DNA of 64,000 nucleotides from Paraburkholderia sp. BL9I2N2 (GCF_004339745.1 NZ_SMGP01000001.1:1612001-1676000), one strand, 5' to 3'; counted from the stretch's first letter, positions 8,045 to 19,101 are shown. Program-made: numbers and translations. The notes: generated from the letters alone by a model not told the origin.

Positions 8045-8662
8045 CTACACAGGTACCGGCGGCATGATCGTCGCCGCCTGCGGCTCGCCCACGATGCGCG
8101 CGAGCAGGGTTTCATGATCCGCCGAAGTAGGCGCGGTATTGTCGAACATCAGCAGATCGCCGCAGATATCGCCACTGGGCACGAAACGGCGCTGCCGATA
8201 CTCGTCCCAGTGCGCGAGTTTGTATGCGTCGTTCGGATTGGCGCGCGCGAGGATCCGCTGCCGCGCCGTCTCTTCCGACGTATAGACCCACACGACCCGT
8301 AGTACCACGTCCGCAGCGACCCCCAGCCACGCGCGATCGAACAAACGCCGCTCGCGCACTTCGCGCGAGAGCGGCCCGACCACCATCGCGCTGACCCCGA
8401 GTTCGAGATTGTCGCGGGCGGTATCGAGCAGGCCGCGATACTCGGGATCGCGCAGATGCTGCAGAAACAGCGGGCTGTCGCGGTCGTTCGGGTCGCCGGT
8501 CAGCATGGCCATGGCGGCCGCGCTGTAGCCGCCGTAGAGCGTGTCTTTATCGAGCAGGCAGAAGGGCGTGGCGCTCGCTTTCATCAACGGGCTGAGCAGC
8601 TTTCTCGCGAGCGTGGTCTTACCCGTGCCCGCGTGGCCGCAGAAGAAAACCAGATGGGTCAC
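8045..8662 (-). CDS. P-loop AAA/kinase-like ATP-binding protein
   Basis: A 205-residue protein with a Walker A motif at residues 9-16 (GHAGTGKT), directly after a hydrophobic beta strand. An acidic strand FCLLDKDTLYGG (about 34-45) may carry the second Asp, and Arg-rich lid-like segments such as REVRERRLFD follow. This is the layout of small nucleotide-kinase-like P-loop proteins (AAA_33 type, zeta-toxin/Cpt-like kinases). The substrate is unknown. The start is GTG (8662-8660), which overlaps the TGA of the CydX-like gene as GTGA, so expression is coupled to that small membrane protein. It ends before a bidirectional terminator. Confidence 0.75.
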   Translation of the reverse strand: MTHLVFFCGHAGTGKTTLARKLLSPLMKASATPFCLLDKDTLYGGYSAAAMAMLTGDPNDRDSPLFLQHLRDPEYRGLLDTARDNLELGVSAMVVGPLSREVRERRLFDRAWLGVAADVVLRVVWVYTSEETARQRILARANPNDAYKLAHWDEYRQRRFVPSGDICGDLLMFDNTAPTSADHETLLARIVGEPQAATIMPPVPV

Positions 8663-8802
8663 GAAGGCGTGTCCTCGGGCGTGGCGGATACGGCGCGCTC
8701 CGGGTCACGCGCGAACTTGCCTCCGGCTTCCAGCCACATCACGTTGATGATGCCGAAGCCCAACGCCACGCCGATGCCGAGAATCCAGGTGAAATACCAC
8801 AT
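8659..8802 (-). CDS. cydX: CydX-like small membrane protein (cytochrome bd oxidase subunit type), orphan
   Basis: A 47-residue protein starting MWYFTWILGIGVALGFGI, which closely follows the CydX/YbgT pattern (MWYFxWILG, one transmembrane helix, then a Glu after the helix). CydX stabilises the heme site of cytochrome bd oxidase together with CydA and CydB. Here no cydA or cydB is next to it; instead its stop overlaps the start of a P-loop kinase-like gene. The ATG has a clear AAGGAGA box 5-6 bases upstream. The C-terminal tail (about 20 residues, acidic, Ser/Thr/Pro-rich) is longer than in E. coli CydX. The family is well supported, the orphan setting is unusual. Confidence 0.8.
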   Translation of the reverse strand: MWYFTWILGIGVALGFGIINVMWLEAGGKFARDPERAVSATPEDTPS

Positions 8803-9171
8803 TGCAGTCTCCTTGGTCGTATGTCCGGCAAGGCCGGCCCCGAAGCGCGGCGCATAGGCTGAACAGGGAAGCCGGCATGTCCGCGGGCAAAGTGGCATGC
8901 GCTGGAACCGAGGGTAAATCCGCAACGGGAACACAACGCGCGGCAGCCCACGGAACGGCCCTTTGCAGCGATCATGAAGAAGAACGCGGCGCCATGCAAG
9001 AGGCCGCGGGGTCGTCCGATCGGCCAGGCTGGCAGAACGACCGCGCGTAGCTATCATGCATGGCAAAGGTTGAGCGGGTGCCACGAACGTGAGCAATCAG
9101 GATGGCCAGGCATCGTCCCGCATACCGATCAGCAAGAAGAAGACCACAATCAAAAACACGGGAGCCCCAGC
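8803..9171. other. Intergenic region without a recognisable gene
   Basis: About 370 bases between the divergent CydX-like gene and the lipoprotein remnant. Short frames exist on both strands but have no ribosome binding site or protein-like composition. It probably holds two divergent promoters; no confident -35/-10 pair was assigned. Confidence 0.4.
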
Positions 9172-9634
9172 ATGCCGACGCGTCCGGACCGTTACCGTCA
9201 AGCCGCGTGGGTCGTATTGGCGAAGCTGGGCGCGCTTGCCGCGCTGAGGCTCGGCGTGCTCGCCGGCTGCGCCTCGACACCCGCCGAGCCGGTTCCGTTC
9301 AAGCCGGTGCCGGCCGCTCGCATCGTCCAGCCAGGCTACACGGAACCGGGACGGGGCTCGTCGCCGTGTCCGCCGTGAGCGTTCCCGTGACGTGATCGTC
9401 CGCTTTCGCGATGCCCTGGTGTATATCGACGGCGAGCAGGTCACCGACCTGATGAACGGCGAGCACGTGGTCTTCTATCTGAGTCCGGGCGTGCATCGCA
9501 TCGCCGTGTCGACGCAGTTCGATCCGGTCGTCGAAATGCGCTTCACAGTGACGGCCGATACGCGCTACACGAACCGCGCCTCGGTCACGTTCGGCGACGA
9601 TCACCGTATCGCGCTGCGCCGGGTCGCGCAATAG
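9172..9634 (+). pseudogene. Small lipoprotein gene interrupted by a +1 frameshift
   Basis: The first part (from ATG 9172) has a charged start, a hydrophobic stretch and a lipobox LAGC followed by ASTPAEP, a typical lipoprotein signal peptide. Its frame stops at 9376-9378. The second part, in the next frame up to 9634, continues with RDVIVRFRDALVYIDG and a well-formed beta-rich domain without a normal start context. Removing one G from the GGGG run at 9353-9356 joins the two into one 153-residue lipoprotein of plausible composition. Either the gene is decayed or the run was over-called. A GTG at 9392 could start the second part alone, but it would then lack a signal peptide. Confidence 0.65.
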
Positions 9635-9813
9635 CGTGCTCTGTCTCGCGGGCGTTGCGCACGGCGTCCGCGCAGCTTAACAATTCGATACATGAGCGGC
9701 GCGCATAGCCCTTAACATGGCGGCTAACGCCAATCCGTTCCTGCAGATGCGCCGCCAGGCTTACGTTTCGTAAGCGTCCGGCCGCTCTGTTCCGTTTTCA
9801 AGGTAATCCAAAC

Positions 9814-10791
9814 ATGCTGATCAATTGCGCCGCCTATCAGGACGGCCGGAAGCTGGCAGACATCGACATCGATAGCATCAGCGACTACGTGGCGCGGCCC
9901 GAGTGTTTTGTCTGGGTGGCGCTAAAGGACCCGGGCCCGGGCGAACTGGCCGTGATGAAACACGAGTTCGGCCTGCATGAACTCGCGATCGAAGATGCGC
10001 AGAACGGCCATCAGCGCCCCAAGATCGAGGAGTACGGCGAGTCGCTGTTCGCCGTGATGCACACGGTGGAAATGGACGAAGAGGGCGAACTGCTGATCGG
10101 CGAAGTCGACGTGTTCGTGGGAAGCAACTATGTGCTGTCGGTGCGGCGCGGCACGCGCATCGGCTTTCAGAACGTGCGCGCCCGCTGCGAGCGCGAGCCG
10201 CAACTGCTCAAGGAAGGCGCGGCGTTCGTGCTGTATGCGCTCGCCGACGATATCGTCGATCGTTACTTCCCGATCATCGAGGCGCTGAACACCGAGATCG
10301 AAGCGCTCGAAGACCGCATTTTCGACCGCAACAATTCGGCGGCATCGCGCGCGATCATCCAGGATCTGTACTCGTTGAAACGGCGCCTCGTGATTCTGCA
10401 GCACCATATCGCGCCATTGCAGGAAGCGATCAGCAAACTGACGGGCGGCCGCATTCCGAGCGTCTGCGGGGGCATGCAGGCGTACTTCCGCGATGTCTAC
10501 GACCACCTCGAGCGGATCGTCAGGATCATCGACGGGCGGCGCGAAATGGTCGTCACCGCCGTGCAGGTGAATCTCGGCATGATTTCGCTGGCCGAAAGCG
10601 AGGTGACCAAACGGCTCGGCTCGTTCGCGGCGCTGTTCGCGGTGCCGACCATGATCGCCGGCATCTACGGGATGAACTTCCAGACCATCCCCGAGCTGCA
10701 CTACAAGTACGGCTATCCGATCTGTCTCGCGGTCATGCTGACCGTCGACCTGGTGCTGTACTGGCGCTTCCGCAAGGTCGGCTGGCTTTGA
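9814..10791 (+). CDS. corA: CorA-family magnesium/divalent cation transporter
   Basis: A 325-residue inner-membrane channel protein. A long cytoplasmic alpha/beta and coiled domain (about 1-255) is followed by two C-terminal helices. The first helix ends with the family signature YGMNF (about residues 286-290, in AGIYGMNFQTIPEL), the selectivity motif of CorA channels. The second helix is ICLAVMLTVDLVLYW and ends in a basic tail. Length is standard (E. coli CorA has 316 residues). It is a single gene with its own 180-base upstream region. Specificity for Mg versus Co/Ni/Zn cannot be read from the sequence. Confidence 0.9.
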   Translation: MLINCAAYQDGRKLADIDIDSISDYVARPECFVWVALKDPGPGELAVMKHEFGLHELAIEDAQNGHQRPKIEEYGESLFAVMHTVEMDEEGELLIGEVDVFVGSNYVLSVRRGTRIGFQNVRARCEREPQLLKEGAAFVLYALADDIVDRYFPIIEALNTEIEALEDRIFDRNNSAASRAIIQDLYSLKRRLVILQHHIAPLQEAISKLTGGRIPSVCGGMQAYFRDVYDHLERIVRIIDGRREMVVTAVQVNLGMISLAESEVTKRLGSFAALFAVPTMIAGIYGMNFQTIPELHYKYGYPICLAVMLTVDLVLYWRFRKVGWL

Positions 10792-11118
10792 TGAGCGGGC
10801 GGGGCGGCGTCCGTCGGCGCCGCCATCCATCCGCTCAACCTGGCCGGACTGAGCAACAGCGCGCCCGCAGCAAACCCACCCGCTGACCGTCCGGCGTTCT
10901 CCACGCTTGCACCGCGCGCAATAAAAGTCCAGCATAGGCGGCCCGCCGGCCGTTGATCTTGCAGCCGGCGGCAAATCTGCTACGCACGGACCAAGCGAGG
11001 AACCCTTTGCCATACGCCGCCTGCCGGCCCGCTACAACAGCGCGCCGCTCCGATTCGACCGGGTGCACAGCACGCCGGCGCATCGCCGCGCGCCGATGCA
11101 CTGCAACACCGCGCATCG
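10792..11118. other. Intergenic region between corA and the rbs promoter
   Basis: About 330 bases with no supported gene on either strand and no clear terminator. The rbs promoter begins at its right edge. Confidence 0.4.
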
Positions 11119-11147
11119 TTGACAATCGGAATGGACTGCGCTGAGAA
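11119..11147 (+). promoter_or_regulatory. rbs operon promoter
   Basis: A consensus TTGACA -35 box (11119-11124), a 17-base spacer and TGAGAA as a weak -10 (11142-11147) lie upstream of rbsB. The LacI-type palindrome follows at once, so a repressor bound there would block initiation. Confidence 0.6.
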
Positions 11148-11154
11148 TGGGCCT

Positions 11155-11168
11155 CGCAAACGTTTGCG
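11155..11168. promoter_or_regulatory. LacI/RbsR-type operator
   Basis: CGCAAACGTTTGCG is a perfect 14-base palindrome with the central CG typical of LacI-family operators, and its AACGTT core matches the one known for E. coli RbsR. It sits just downstream of the -10 box of rbsB. A partial copy (AACGTTTGCG) is at 18859-18868. Confidence 0.75.
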
Positions 11169-11221
11169 CACTAATTAAAAATAAGGCTCCGTTGCGAGCC
11201 TGACAGACCCTGGAGATATGC

Positions 11222-12184
11222 ATGAGCCAACGCATTCGCCGCCGCATCCTGGCGGCCGCCGTCCTCGCCGCCGCTACCGCCGCCTTGCCGTTTTCCTCCG
11301 CGTACGCGCAGAGCGCGCCTGCTCATAAGCCTAAGGTCGCGCTGGTGATGAAGTCGCTCGCCAACGAGTTTTTCCTGACCATGGAGACCGGCGCGAAGGA
11401 CTATCAGAAACACAACCCGTCGCAGTTCGACCTGATCACCAACGGCATCAAGGACGAGACCGACACCGCAAACCAGATCCGTATCGTCGAACAGATGATC
11501 GTCTCGAAGGTCGACGCGATCGTGCTCGCGCCGGCCGATTCGAAAGCGCTGGTGCCGGTCGTCAAGAAGGCGGTGGACGCGGGCATCATCGTCGTGAACA
11601 TCGACAACCGGCTCGACCCGGACGTGCTCAAGTCGAAGGACCTGAACGTGCCGTTCGTCGGACCGGATAACCGCAAGGGCGCGCAGAAGGTCGGCGACTA
11701 TCTGGCGAAGAAGCTCAAGGCGGGCGACGAGGTTGGCATCATCGAAGGCGTGTCGACCACCACCAACGCGCAACAGCGCACCGCAGGCTTCAAGGACGCG
11801 ATGCAGAAGGTGGGCGCCAAGGTCGTCTCGGTGCAATCGGGAGAATGGGAAATCGACAAGGGCAACGCGGTGGCGTCGGCCATGCTCAACGAATACCCGA
11901 ATCTGAAGGCGCTCCTCGCCGGCAACGACAACATGGCGATCGGCGCGGTCTCGGCCGTGCGCGCGGCAGGCAAGCAGGGCAAGGTGTTGGTGGTCGGCTA
12001 CGACAACATCAACGCGATCAAGCCGATGCTCAAGGACGGCCGCGTGCTCGCCACGGCGGATCAGTACGCCGCCAAGCAGGCCGTGTTCGGCATCGACACC
12101 GCGCTGAAGGCGCTCAGCGAACACAAGAAGCAGGCGGATCTGTCCGGCGTGGTGGAAACGCCGTGCGATCTGGTCACGAAGTAA
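11222..12184 (+). CDS. rbsB: Sugar ABC transporter substrate-binding protein, ribose type
   Basis: A 320-residue periplasmic binding protein. The signal peptide spans about 1-29 (basic start, Ala-rich core, SAYAQ cleavage). The mature part starts with KVALVMKSLANEFFLTMETG and contains AIVLAPADSKALVPVVKKA and LLAGNDNMAIGAV, the pattern of RbsB-like type I periplasmic binding proteins. It is the first gene of rbsBAC-rbsR, preceded by a promoter and operator. D-ribose is the likely ligand by family and by the RbsR-type regulator. No ribokinase gene is present in the operon, so another pentose, polyol or allose remains possible. Confidence 0.85.
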   Translation: MSQRIRRRILAAAVLAAATAALPFSSAYAQSAPAHKPKVALVMKSLANEFFLTMETGAKDYQKHNPSQFDLITNGIKDETDTANQIRIVEQMIVSKVDAIVLAPADSKALVPVVKKAVDAGIIVVNIDNRLDPDVLKSKDLNVPFVGPDNRKGAQKVGDYLAKKLKAGDEVGIIEGVSTTTNAQQRTAGFKDAMQKVGAKVVSVQSGEWEIDKGNAVASAMLNEYPNLKALLAGNDNMAIGAVSAVRAAGKQGKVLVVGYDNINAIKPMLKDGRVLATADQYAAKQAVFGIDTALKALSEHKKQADLSGVVETPCDLVTK

Positions 12185-12479
12185 GCATCGCCCGGTCAGT
12201 CCCGGGGTAAGTCGGGTACGCGGTTTTGCGCCGGCGTCGTTTCGTGCTCAATGCATGACACACGCTCGCAAACCCGCGTGTATTCAATAAACGCTCAAGA
12301 AACCTGCCGCGCCGCCGTTAATTCCAGAGGTAAGCGTCATGACGGTGCCGCGCGACGGGAGGGTGCGTGGCTTTTAGCGCCTGCGCATTCCGCGCATTGG
12401 GCCGGCATGACACGGGCCGCAACTTCAAGCGAGCGAATCGCATGAGGCCACGGCCCGGCGCCACGGAACCAGGATTGCG
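12185..12479. other. rbsB-rbsA intergenic gap
   Basis: 295 bases separate rbsB from rbsA, long for such an operon. No gene is supported. A half-operator-like CGCAAAC lies near 12268. The gap may hold a stem-loop that protects the abundant rbsB message, but no clear stem with a T-run was found. Confidence 0.35.
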
Positions 12480-14074
<1,595 letters not shown>

Positions 14075-14078
<4 letters not shown>

Positions 14079-15130
14079 ACGATCAACCGTTGCGGGAAGC
14101 ATCGGGCGACAAGCCGGGAACGGGTAGCGGCACTGGCACAGTCGCGCCGCCGGCCGATCCGTCGGCGCCGCTCGCGAGCGGCAAACCGGCCGGCACGCGG
14201 CTGGGCTTTTCGAATTATCTCGGGCTCGCCGGCGCGTTGCTGGCGATGATCGTGCTGTTCTCGCTGCTGAGTTCGCACTTTTTGACGTATGACACGTTCA
14301 GTACGATCGCCAACCAGATTCCCGATCTGGTGGTGATGTCGGTCGGGATGACCTTCGTGCTGATCATCGCCGGGATCGATCTGTCGGTGGGATCGGTGCT
14401 GGCGCTGGGCGCGTCGGTGGTGAGCGTGGCCGCGCTGAAGTGGGGCTGGGGGCCGTTGCCGTCGGCGTTGCTCGGCGTCGCCGCGGCGGCGCTGACCGGC
14501 ACCATTACCGGCGCGGTGACGGTGGGCTGGCGGATTCCGTCGTTCATCGTCTCGCTCGGCGTGCTCGAAGCGGCGCGCGGCATGGCGTATCAGATGACGA
14601 ATTCGCGCACCGCCTATATCGGCGACGCGTTCGACTTCCTGTCGAACCCGATCGCGGTCGGCATCTCGCCGGCGTTCCTGATCGCGGTGGCGGTGATGGT
14701 GATCGCGCAGCTGGTGCTCACGCGCACGGTGTTCGGCCGCTATCTGGTCGGCATCGGCACCAACGAGGAAGCGGTGCGGCTCGCGGGCGTCAATCCGCGT
14801 CCGTACAAGGTCATCGTGTTCGCGCTGATGGGCGCGCTCTCGGGGCTGGCCGCGCTGTTCCAGATATCGCGTCTGGAAGCGGCCGATCCGAACGCGGGTG
14901 TCGGCCTGGAACTGCAGGTGATCGCGGCCGTGGTCATAGGCGGCACCAGCCTGATGGGCGGGCGCGGCTCGGTGATCAGTACCTTTTTCGGCGTATTGAT
15001 CATTTCAGTGCTGGCGGCCGGCCTCGCGCAGATTGGCGCGAACGAGCCGACCAAGCGGATGATCACCGGCGCGGTGATCGTGGTTGCGGTGGTGCTGGAT
15101 ACGTATCGCAGCCGCCGCAAGCGCGCCTGA
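14075..15130 (+). CDS. rbsC: Sugar ABC transporter permease, ribose type
   Basis: A 351-residue inner-membrane permease with a 50-residue hydrophilic Gly/Pro/Ala-rich N terminus and about eight to ten transmembrane helices. It contains the family segments GMTFVLIIAGIDLSVGSVLA and GTNEEAVRLAGVNPRPYK, the latter being the loop that contacts the ATPase, and the C-terminal GRGSVISTFFGVLI. The ATG overlaps the rbsA stop by four bases. The long soluble N terminus is not usual for RbsC but has coding character. Confidence 0.92.
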
Positions 15131-15298
15131 GCGGTGGCCGGCACCGCAAGCCGGCAGAGTAACGCAACCAGGGCGGTTGCGGCGTCATGAGCGGTAAAGC
15201 GTAAGAATTCATGGGTTTGGTCTGTCTTCGATGAAGACGTCCGGTGGGTCGCCAGATGGCGCGGCCGGCGGGTAAAACAGGCGGGAGAGCAACAGGTT

Positions 15299-16339
15299 AT
15301 GGCGACGATCAAGGATGTAGCGGCTGTGGCAGGCGTGTCGTTCACGACGGTATCGCACGTGGTGAACAACTCGCGGCCGGTGTCGGCGGACGTGCGCGCG
15401 AAGGTCGAACACGCGATCCGTCAGCTCCACTATGTTCCGTCGGCGGTGGCCCGCTCACTGAAGGCACGGGCGACCGCGACGATCGGGCTGGTCGTGCCCA
15501 ACACCACGAACCCGTATTTCGCGGAACTGGCGCGCGGCATCGAGGACGGTTGCTCGCGTAACGGCTACTGCGTGTTCTTCTGCAATTCCGACGACGATCC
15601 GGCCAAGCAGCGTAACTATCTGCGCGTGCTGCAGGAAAAGCGGATCGACGGCCTGATCGTCGCTTCCGCCGGCGACGACGCCGTGCTCGCGCAAACGCTC
15701 GCGGACTCGCACGAGCCGCTGGTCATTCTGGATCGCAATATCGAAGGGCTGAACGCGGATCTGGTGCAGATCGATCACGAGAAGGGCGCGTATCTCGCGA
15801 CCCGGCATCTGCTCGAACTGGGGCACGTGCGGATCGGCTGCATCACCGGGCCGGTTCAGACGGCGGTCAGCGCGATGCGCGTGCACGGCTTTATCCGCGC
15901 GATGACGGAGCGCGGCATCGAGATTCCGCCCGATGCGATCGTGGAAAGCGATTTTTCGGGCACCGGCGGCCACCGTGCGGCCGCGCAACTGTTCGACACG
16001 GTCAAGCCGTCGGCGATTTTTGCCGGCAACGACATGATGGGCATCGGCGCATTGCGCGCCGCCGCGGAACGCAATATCAGCGTGCCGCGCGACTGCTCGA
16101 TCATCGGTTTCGACGATATCGAGCTGGGGCGTTTCACCTATCCGGCCCTCTCGACCGTCGGGCAATCGGTGCGCGCGCTCGGCGATATGGCTGCGCAGAC
16201 GCTGATCGAACGGATTGCCGGCACGTCGTCGGGCACGCCGCGCGCGGCGGGGCGCCGGCGCGTGGTGTCGCCGCGGCTGATCGTGCGCGAGTCCACCGCG
16301 ACATGGGCCGGCGCGGCCAAGCGCGATCTGGCGGCGTGA
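15299..16339 (+). CDS. rbsR: LacI-family regulator of the ribose operon
   Basis: A 346-residue repressor. The HTH is ATIKDVAAVAGVSFTTVSHV (2-21), the hinge helix region YVPSAVARSLKARATATIGL, and the effector domain matches ribose-binding-protein folds (VVPNTTNPYFAELARGIEDG onward). It follows the transporter genes after 168 bases. The palindrome before rbsB at 11155-11168 is its most likely operator, with ribose or a phosphorylated derivative as inducer. The order rbsB-A-C-R resembles pseudomonad loci, but the expected rbsK does not follow. Confidence 0.85.
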   Translation: MATIKDVAAVAGVSFTTVSHVVNNSRPVSADVRAKVEHAIRQLHYVPSAVARSLKARATATIGLVVPNTTNPYFAELARGIEDGCSRNGYCVFFCNSDDDPAKQRNYLRVLQEKRIDGLIVASAGDDAVLAQTLADSHEPLVILDRNIEGLNADLVQIDHEKGAYLATRHLLELGHVRIGCITGPVQTAVSAMRVHGFIRAMTERGIEIPPDAIVESDFSGTGGHRAAAQLFDTVKPSAIFAGNDMMGIGALRAAAERNISVPRDCSIIGFDDIELGRFTYPALSTVGQSVRALGDMAAQTLIERIAGTSSGTPRAAGRRRVVSPRLIVRESTATWAGAAKRDLAA

Positions 16340-16936
16340 TTGGATTCGATGCGCTGATGCATACGCGCATTTGTGGCTAGCGGCGCGGCCGCGCGCGTCA
16401 TCGGGCGATTTGCTTGGCGTAACACGTAGCCTTCGATTCTCGCCCGCAGCGGCGTTGAGCATTTCTTGAGATCTGGCAGGCGCTGTCGAGCGGGGCGCTG
16501 CAATCGCGCGGGCGTCCTAACGCTCAATAGCGTTGTTCTGCAACGCTTGCCCTCGTCGCAGCAAGAACGCAGGCCGATCGGATTCAGCCGTGCGGCGCGC
16601 TCGCTACCGTCGCGGTATTCAACACCTGTGGCGCGACGCCGTCAGCACATTCCCAGCGGTCGCAATGTCGCGCGGTCTCTCACTTCCATCTCCAGGCACC
16701 GGCACGCCCGTTCCGCATCACCGGTGCGCAAATCCGCCGTCTGTCAGCATCTTGTAATTTATTCCGGTTGCTTACAGCGCCTTTCCTCATACCATATAAA
16801 TCCTTCAAGTACGCGGTCAGCAGGCCGTAAACAGGACTATTAGAGCGACGTATCGAAAAAGCGCCATTACGCAGACGCCACACGCAAAACCGCGCTGCGT
16901 ACGCAGCCTCTCATTTTGTAAAGCACAGGAACAAGC
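16340..16936. other. Intergenic region before the chemoreceptor gene
   Basis: About 600 bases with no supported gene. The right third (16750-16920) is more AT-rich and likely contains the chemoreceptor promoter. A TAAA with a 15-base spacer to GACGTATC (16828-16854) only loosely resembles a FliA promoter. No terminator for rbsR could be assigned. Confidence 0.35.
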
Positions 16937-18712
16937 ATGTTGAACAAAGGCATTACGATCAAGGCGCGGATAGGCCTCACGATGGCTTTTCTCGCCGCGC
17001 TGCTCGTCGCCATCGGCGTCTTCGGTTTGTTCGGCATGAGCCGTTCGAACGACGCCTATAAGGACACCTTCACCAACGCCATGCCGAGCGCGGTCAATAT
17101 CGGCAACGCCGAGCTGTTCGCGGCGCGTGAGCGGCTGGCGCTCGACCGTGCGGCGTTCATGATCGGCACGCCGGAAGCGACGCCGACGCTCGAGCGCGCG
17201 CGCGGCATGCGCGCCACCTCCGACACGTGGTGGAAACAGTACATGGACCTGCCGCGCGACCCGGATGAAGACCGCCTCGCGCAGGACGTCGTCGCCAAAC
17301 GCGACGCGCTGCATCAGCAGATGGACACCTTTGCGGCGATCGTCGTCGCGAACGAACCGCCGAAGCTGGTCGAGGGCGCCAAGCGTCTGCAAGTGGCCTA
17401 CAACGACCTCGCCAATGCCGACGACGCGCTGCGCAAATACCAGTTCACCTCGGCGAAAGAGGGTTACGATGCCGCGCAAGGCAGCTTCGATGTGTTCCGC
17501 ATGGTCAGCGTGGGCGCCTTGCTGATCGGCGTGCTGGCTGCGGCGATTTCGTACCTGACGCTTAGCCGCGCGATCGCCCGGCCGCTCGATGCCGCCCTCA
17601 AACATTTCGACGCGATCTCGGCCGGCGATTTACGCCGCCCGGTCGTCGTGACATCGCGCGACGAAATGGGGCAGTTGCTCGAAGGCATCGCCAAAATGCA
17701 GCACAGTCTCACCGAAACGGTGCGTACCGTGCGCAGCGGCAGCGAATCGATTGCGACGGCTACGCGCCAGATCGCGGCCGGCAATATCGACCTGTCCTCG
17801 CGTACCGAAGAGCAGGCTTCCGCGCTGCAGGAAACCGCGTCGAGCATGGAGGAGCTGACCGGCACGGTCAAGCAGAACGCCGACAACGCCCGCCAGGCGA
17901 GCTCGCTGGCGGCCAATGCGTCGGAGATCGCCAATAAGGGCAGCGCGGTGGTCGGCCAGGTGGTCGGCACGATGGGCGACATCAATCAAAGCTCGGCCAG
18001 GATCGCCGACATTATTTCGATCATCGAAGGGATTGCGTTCCAGACCAACATCCTCGCCTTGAATGCGGCCGTGGAAGCGGCGCGAGCCGGCGAAGAAGGG
18101 CGCGGTTTCGCGGTCGTGGCCGGTGAAGTGCGCAGCCTCGCGCAGCGCTCGTCAGCGGCGGCGAAGGAAATCAAGGAACTGATCGACACCTCGGTGGAGC
18201 GCGTGCAGTCGGGCTCGGCGCTGGTCGACGAAGCCGGCCGCACCATGACCGAGATCATCGGCGCGGTGCAGCGCGTGACCGACATCATGGGCGAAATCGC
18301 CGCGGCGTCGGAAGAGCAGAGCAGCGGTATCGACCAGGTGGCGCGCGCTGTTACGCAGATGGACGAAGTCACGCAGCAAAACGCCGCACTGGTCGAAGAA
18401 GCGGCGGCAGCAGCGTCGTCGCTCGAAGACCAGGCCGGCAAACTGCGTACCGCGGTAGCCGTGTTCCAACTCGAAGAAGGCGGTTACAAGGCGCCCGTGA
18501 GCGCGCCGCCGAAGCGCGCGGCTACGCCGCCGCGTACGGTGGTCGCACGCAAGGTCGCGCACGCTCGTGCTGCGCAACCCGCCGTGCAAGCCGCAGCCGC
18601 GACGAACGCGCCGGCCGCGACGGCACAGCCCGTTGCCGCAGCGGCACGCGCGCCTGCTAAAGCGATAGCGACCGCTAGCGCCGGCAGCGATCAGGATTGG
18701 GAAACGTTCTGA
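16937..18712 (+). CDS. Methyl-accepting chemotaxis protein
   Basis: A 591-residue transmembrane chemoreceptor: TM1 about 13-35, a four-helix-bundle-type periplasmic sensor about 36-187, TM2 about 188-210, HAMP about 211-265, then the signalling coiled coil with the conserved hairpin tip [20 protein letters not shown]. After an Ala/Pro-rich linker it ends in DWETF, the pentapeptide that tethers CheR and CheB in Tar/Tsr-type receptors. The ligand is unknown. Its position behind rbsBACR makes detection of the sugar-loaded RbsB possible, but the 600-base gap argues for independent transcription. A terminator follows. Confidence 0.92.
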   Translation: MLNKGITIKARIGLTMAFLAALLVAIGVFGLFGMSRSNDAYKDTFTNAMPSAVNIGNAELFAARERLALDRAAFMIGTPEATPTLERARGMRATSDTWWKQYMDLPRDPDEDRLAQDVVAKRDALHQQMDTFAAIVVANEPPKLVEGAKRLQVAYNDLANADDALRKYQFTSAKEGYDAAQGSFDVFRMVSVGALLIGVLAAAISYLTLSRAIARPLDAALKHFDAISAGDLRRPVVVTSRDEMGQLLEGIAKMQHSLTETVRTVRSGSESIATATRQIAAGNIDLSSRTEEQASALQETASSMEELTGTVKQNADNARQASSLAANASEIANKGSAVVGQVVGTMGDINQSSARIADIISIIEGIAFQTNILALNAAVEAARAGEEGRGFAVVAGEVRSLAQRSSAAAKEIKELIDTSVERVQSGSALVDEAGRTMTEIIGAVQRVTDIMGEIAAASEEQSSGIDQVARAVTQMDEVTQQNAALVEEAAAAASSLEDQAGKLRTAVAVFQLEEGGYKAPVSAPPKRAATPPRTVVARKVAHARAAQPAVQAAAATNAPAATAQPVAAAARAPAKAIATASAGSDQDWETF

Positions 18713-18800
18713 GCGGAAGTCAGTCGCAACATTCATTCCCGGCGCCGCAGCCAATCCCATTAGATGGGTAGATGCCGCGAGAGGATGACGGCCTCGCTTC

Positions 18801-18840
18801 AAAAAGACCTCGATTGCGCACGCATTCGCGGTCTTTTTTT
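18801..18840 (+). terminator. Rho-independent terminator after the chemoreceptor gene
   Basis: Stem AAAGACC / GGTCTTT with an internally pairing 20-base loop, followed by seven T residues at 18834-18840. Confidence 0.8.
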
Positions 18841-19101
18841 ATGGTGTGCGCATTAAGTAACGTTTGCGACCGCAGTCGGTCCCCCGGCAAGCGTCGTGAT
18901 CCGGTACATTGACGGACGCACCGAAGCAACTCCCCTTGGGGGACGCTATCCGCCATGGTGCGGCAATCGCCGACGCGGCCCGTTAGCCCACGAGCGTGGT
19001 TCCGCCGCATTCGAGCGCAGCAACGCATGCCCCAAAGCACGGCCACCACCCACCAGCACGCCACAACCAACCGCTCAATGCGCCAGCCACAAAGGACCGA
19101 C
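18841..19101. other. Upstream region of the hydratase gene
   Basis: About 260 bases without a supported gene. It contains AACGTTTGCG at 18859-18868, ten of the fourteen bases of the rbs operator. No promoter boxes were assigned. Confidence 0.35.

Noticed and set aside
16828..16854. FliA-like promoter before the chemoreceptor
   Set aside because: Only the TAAA and a few bases of the -10 match; not convincing.
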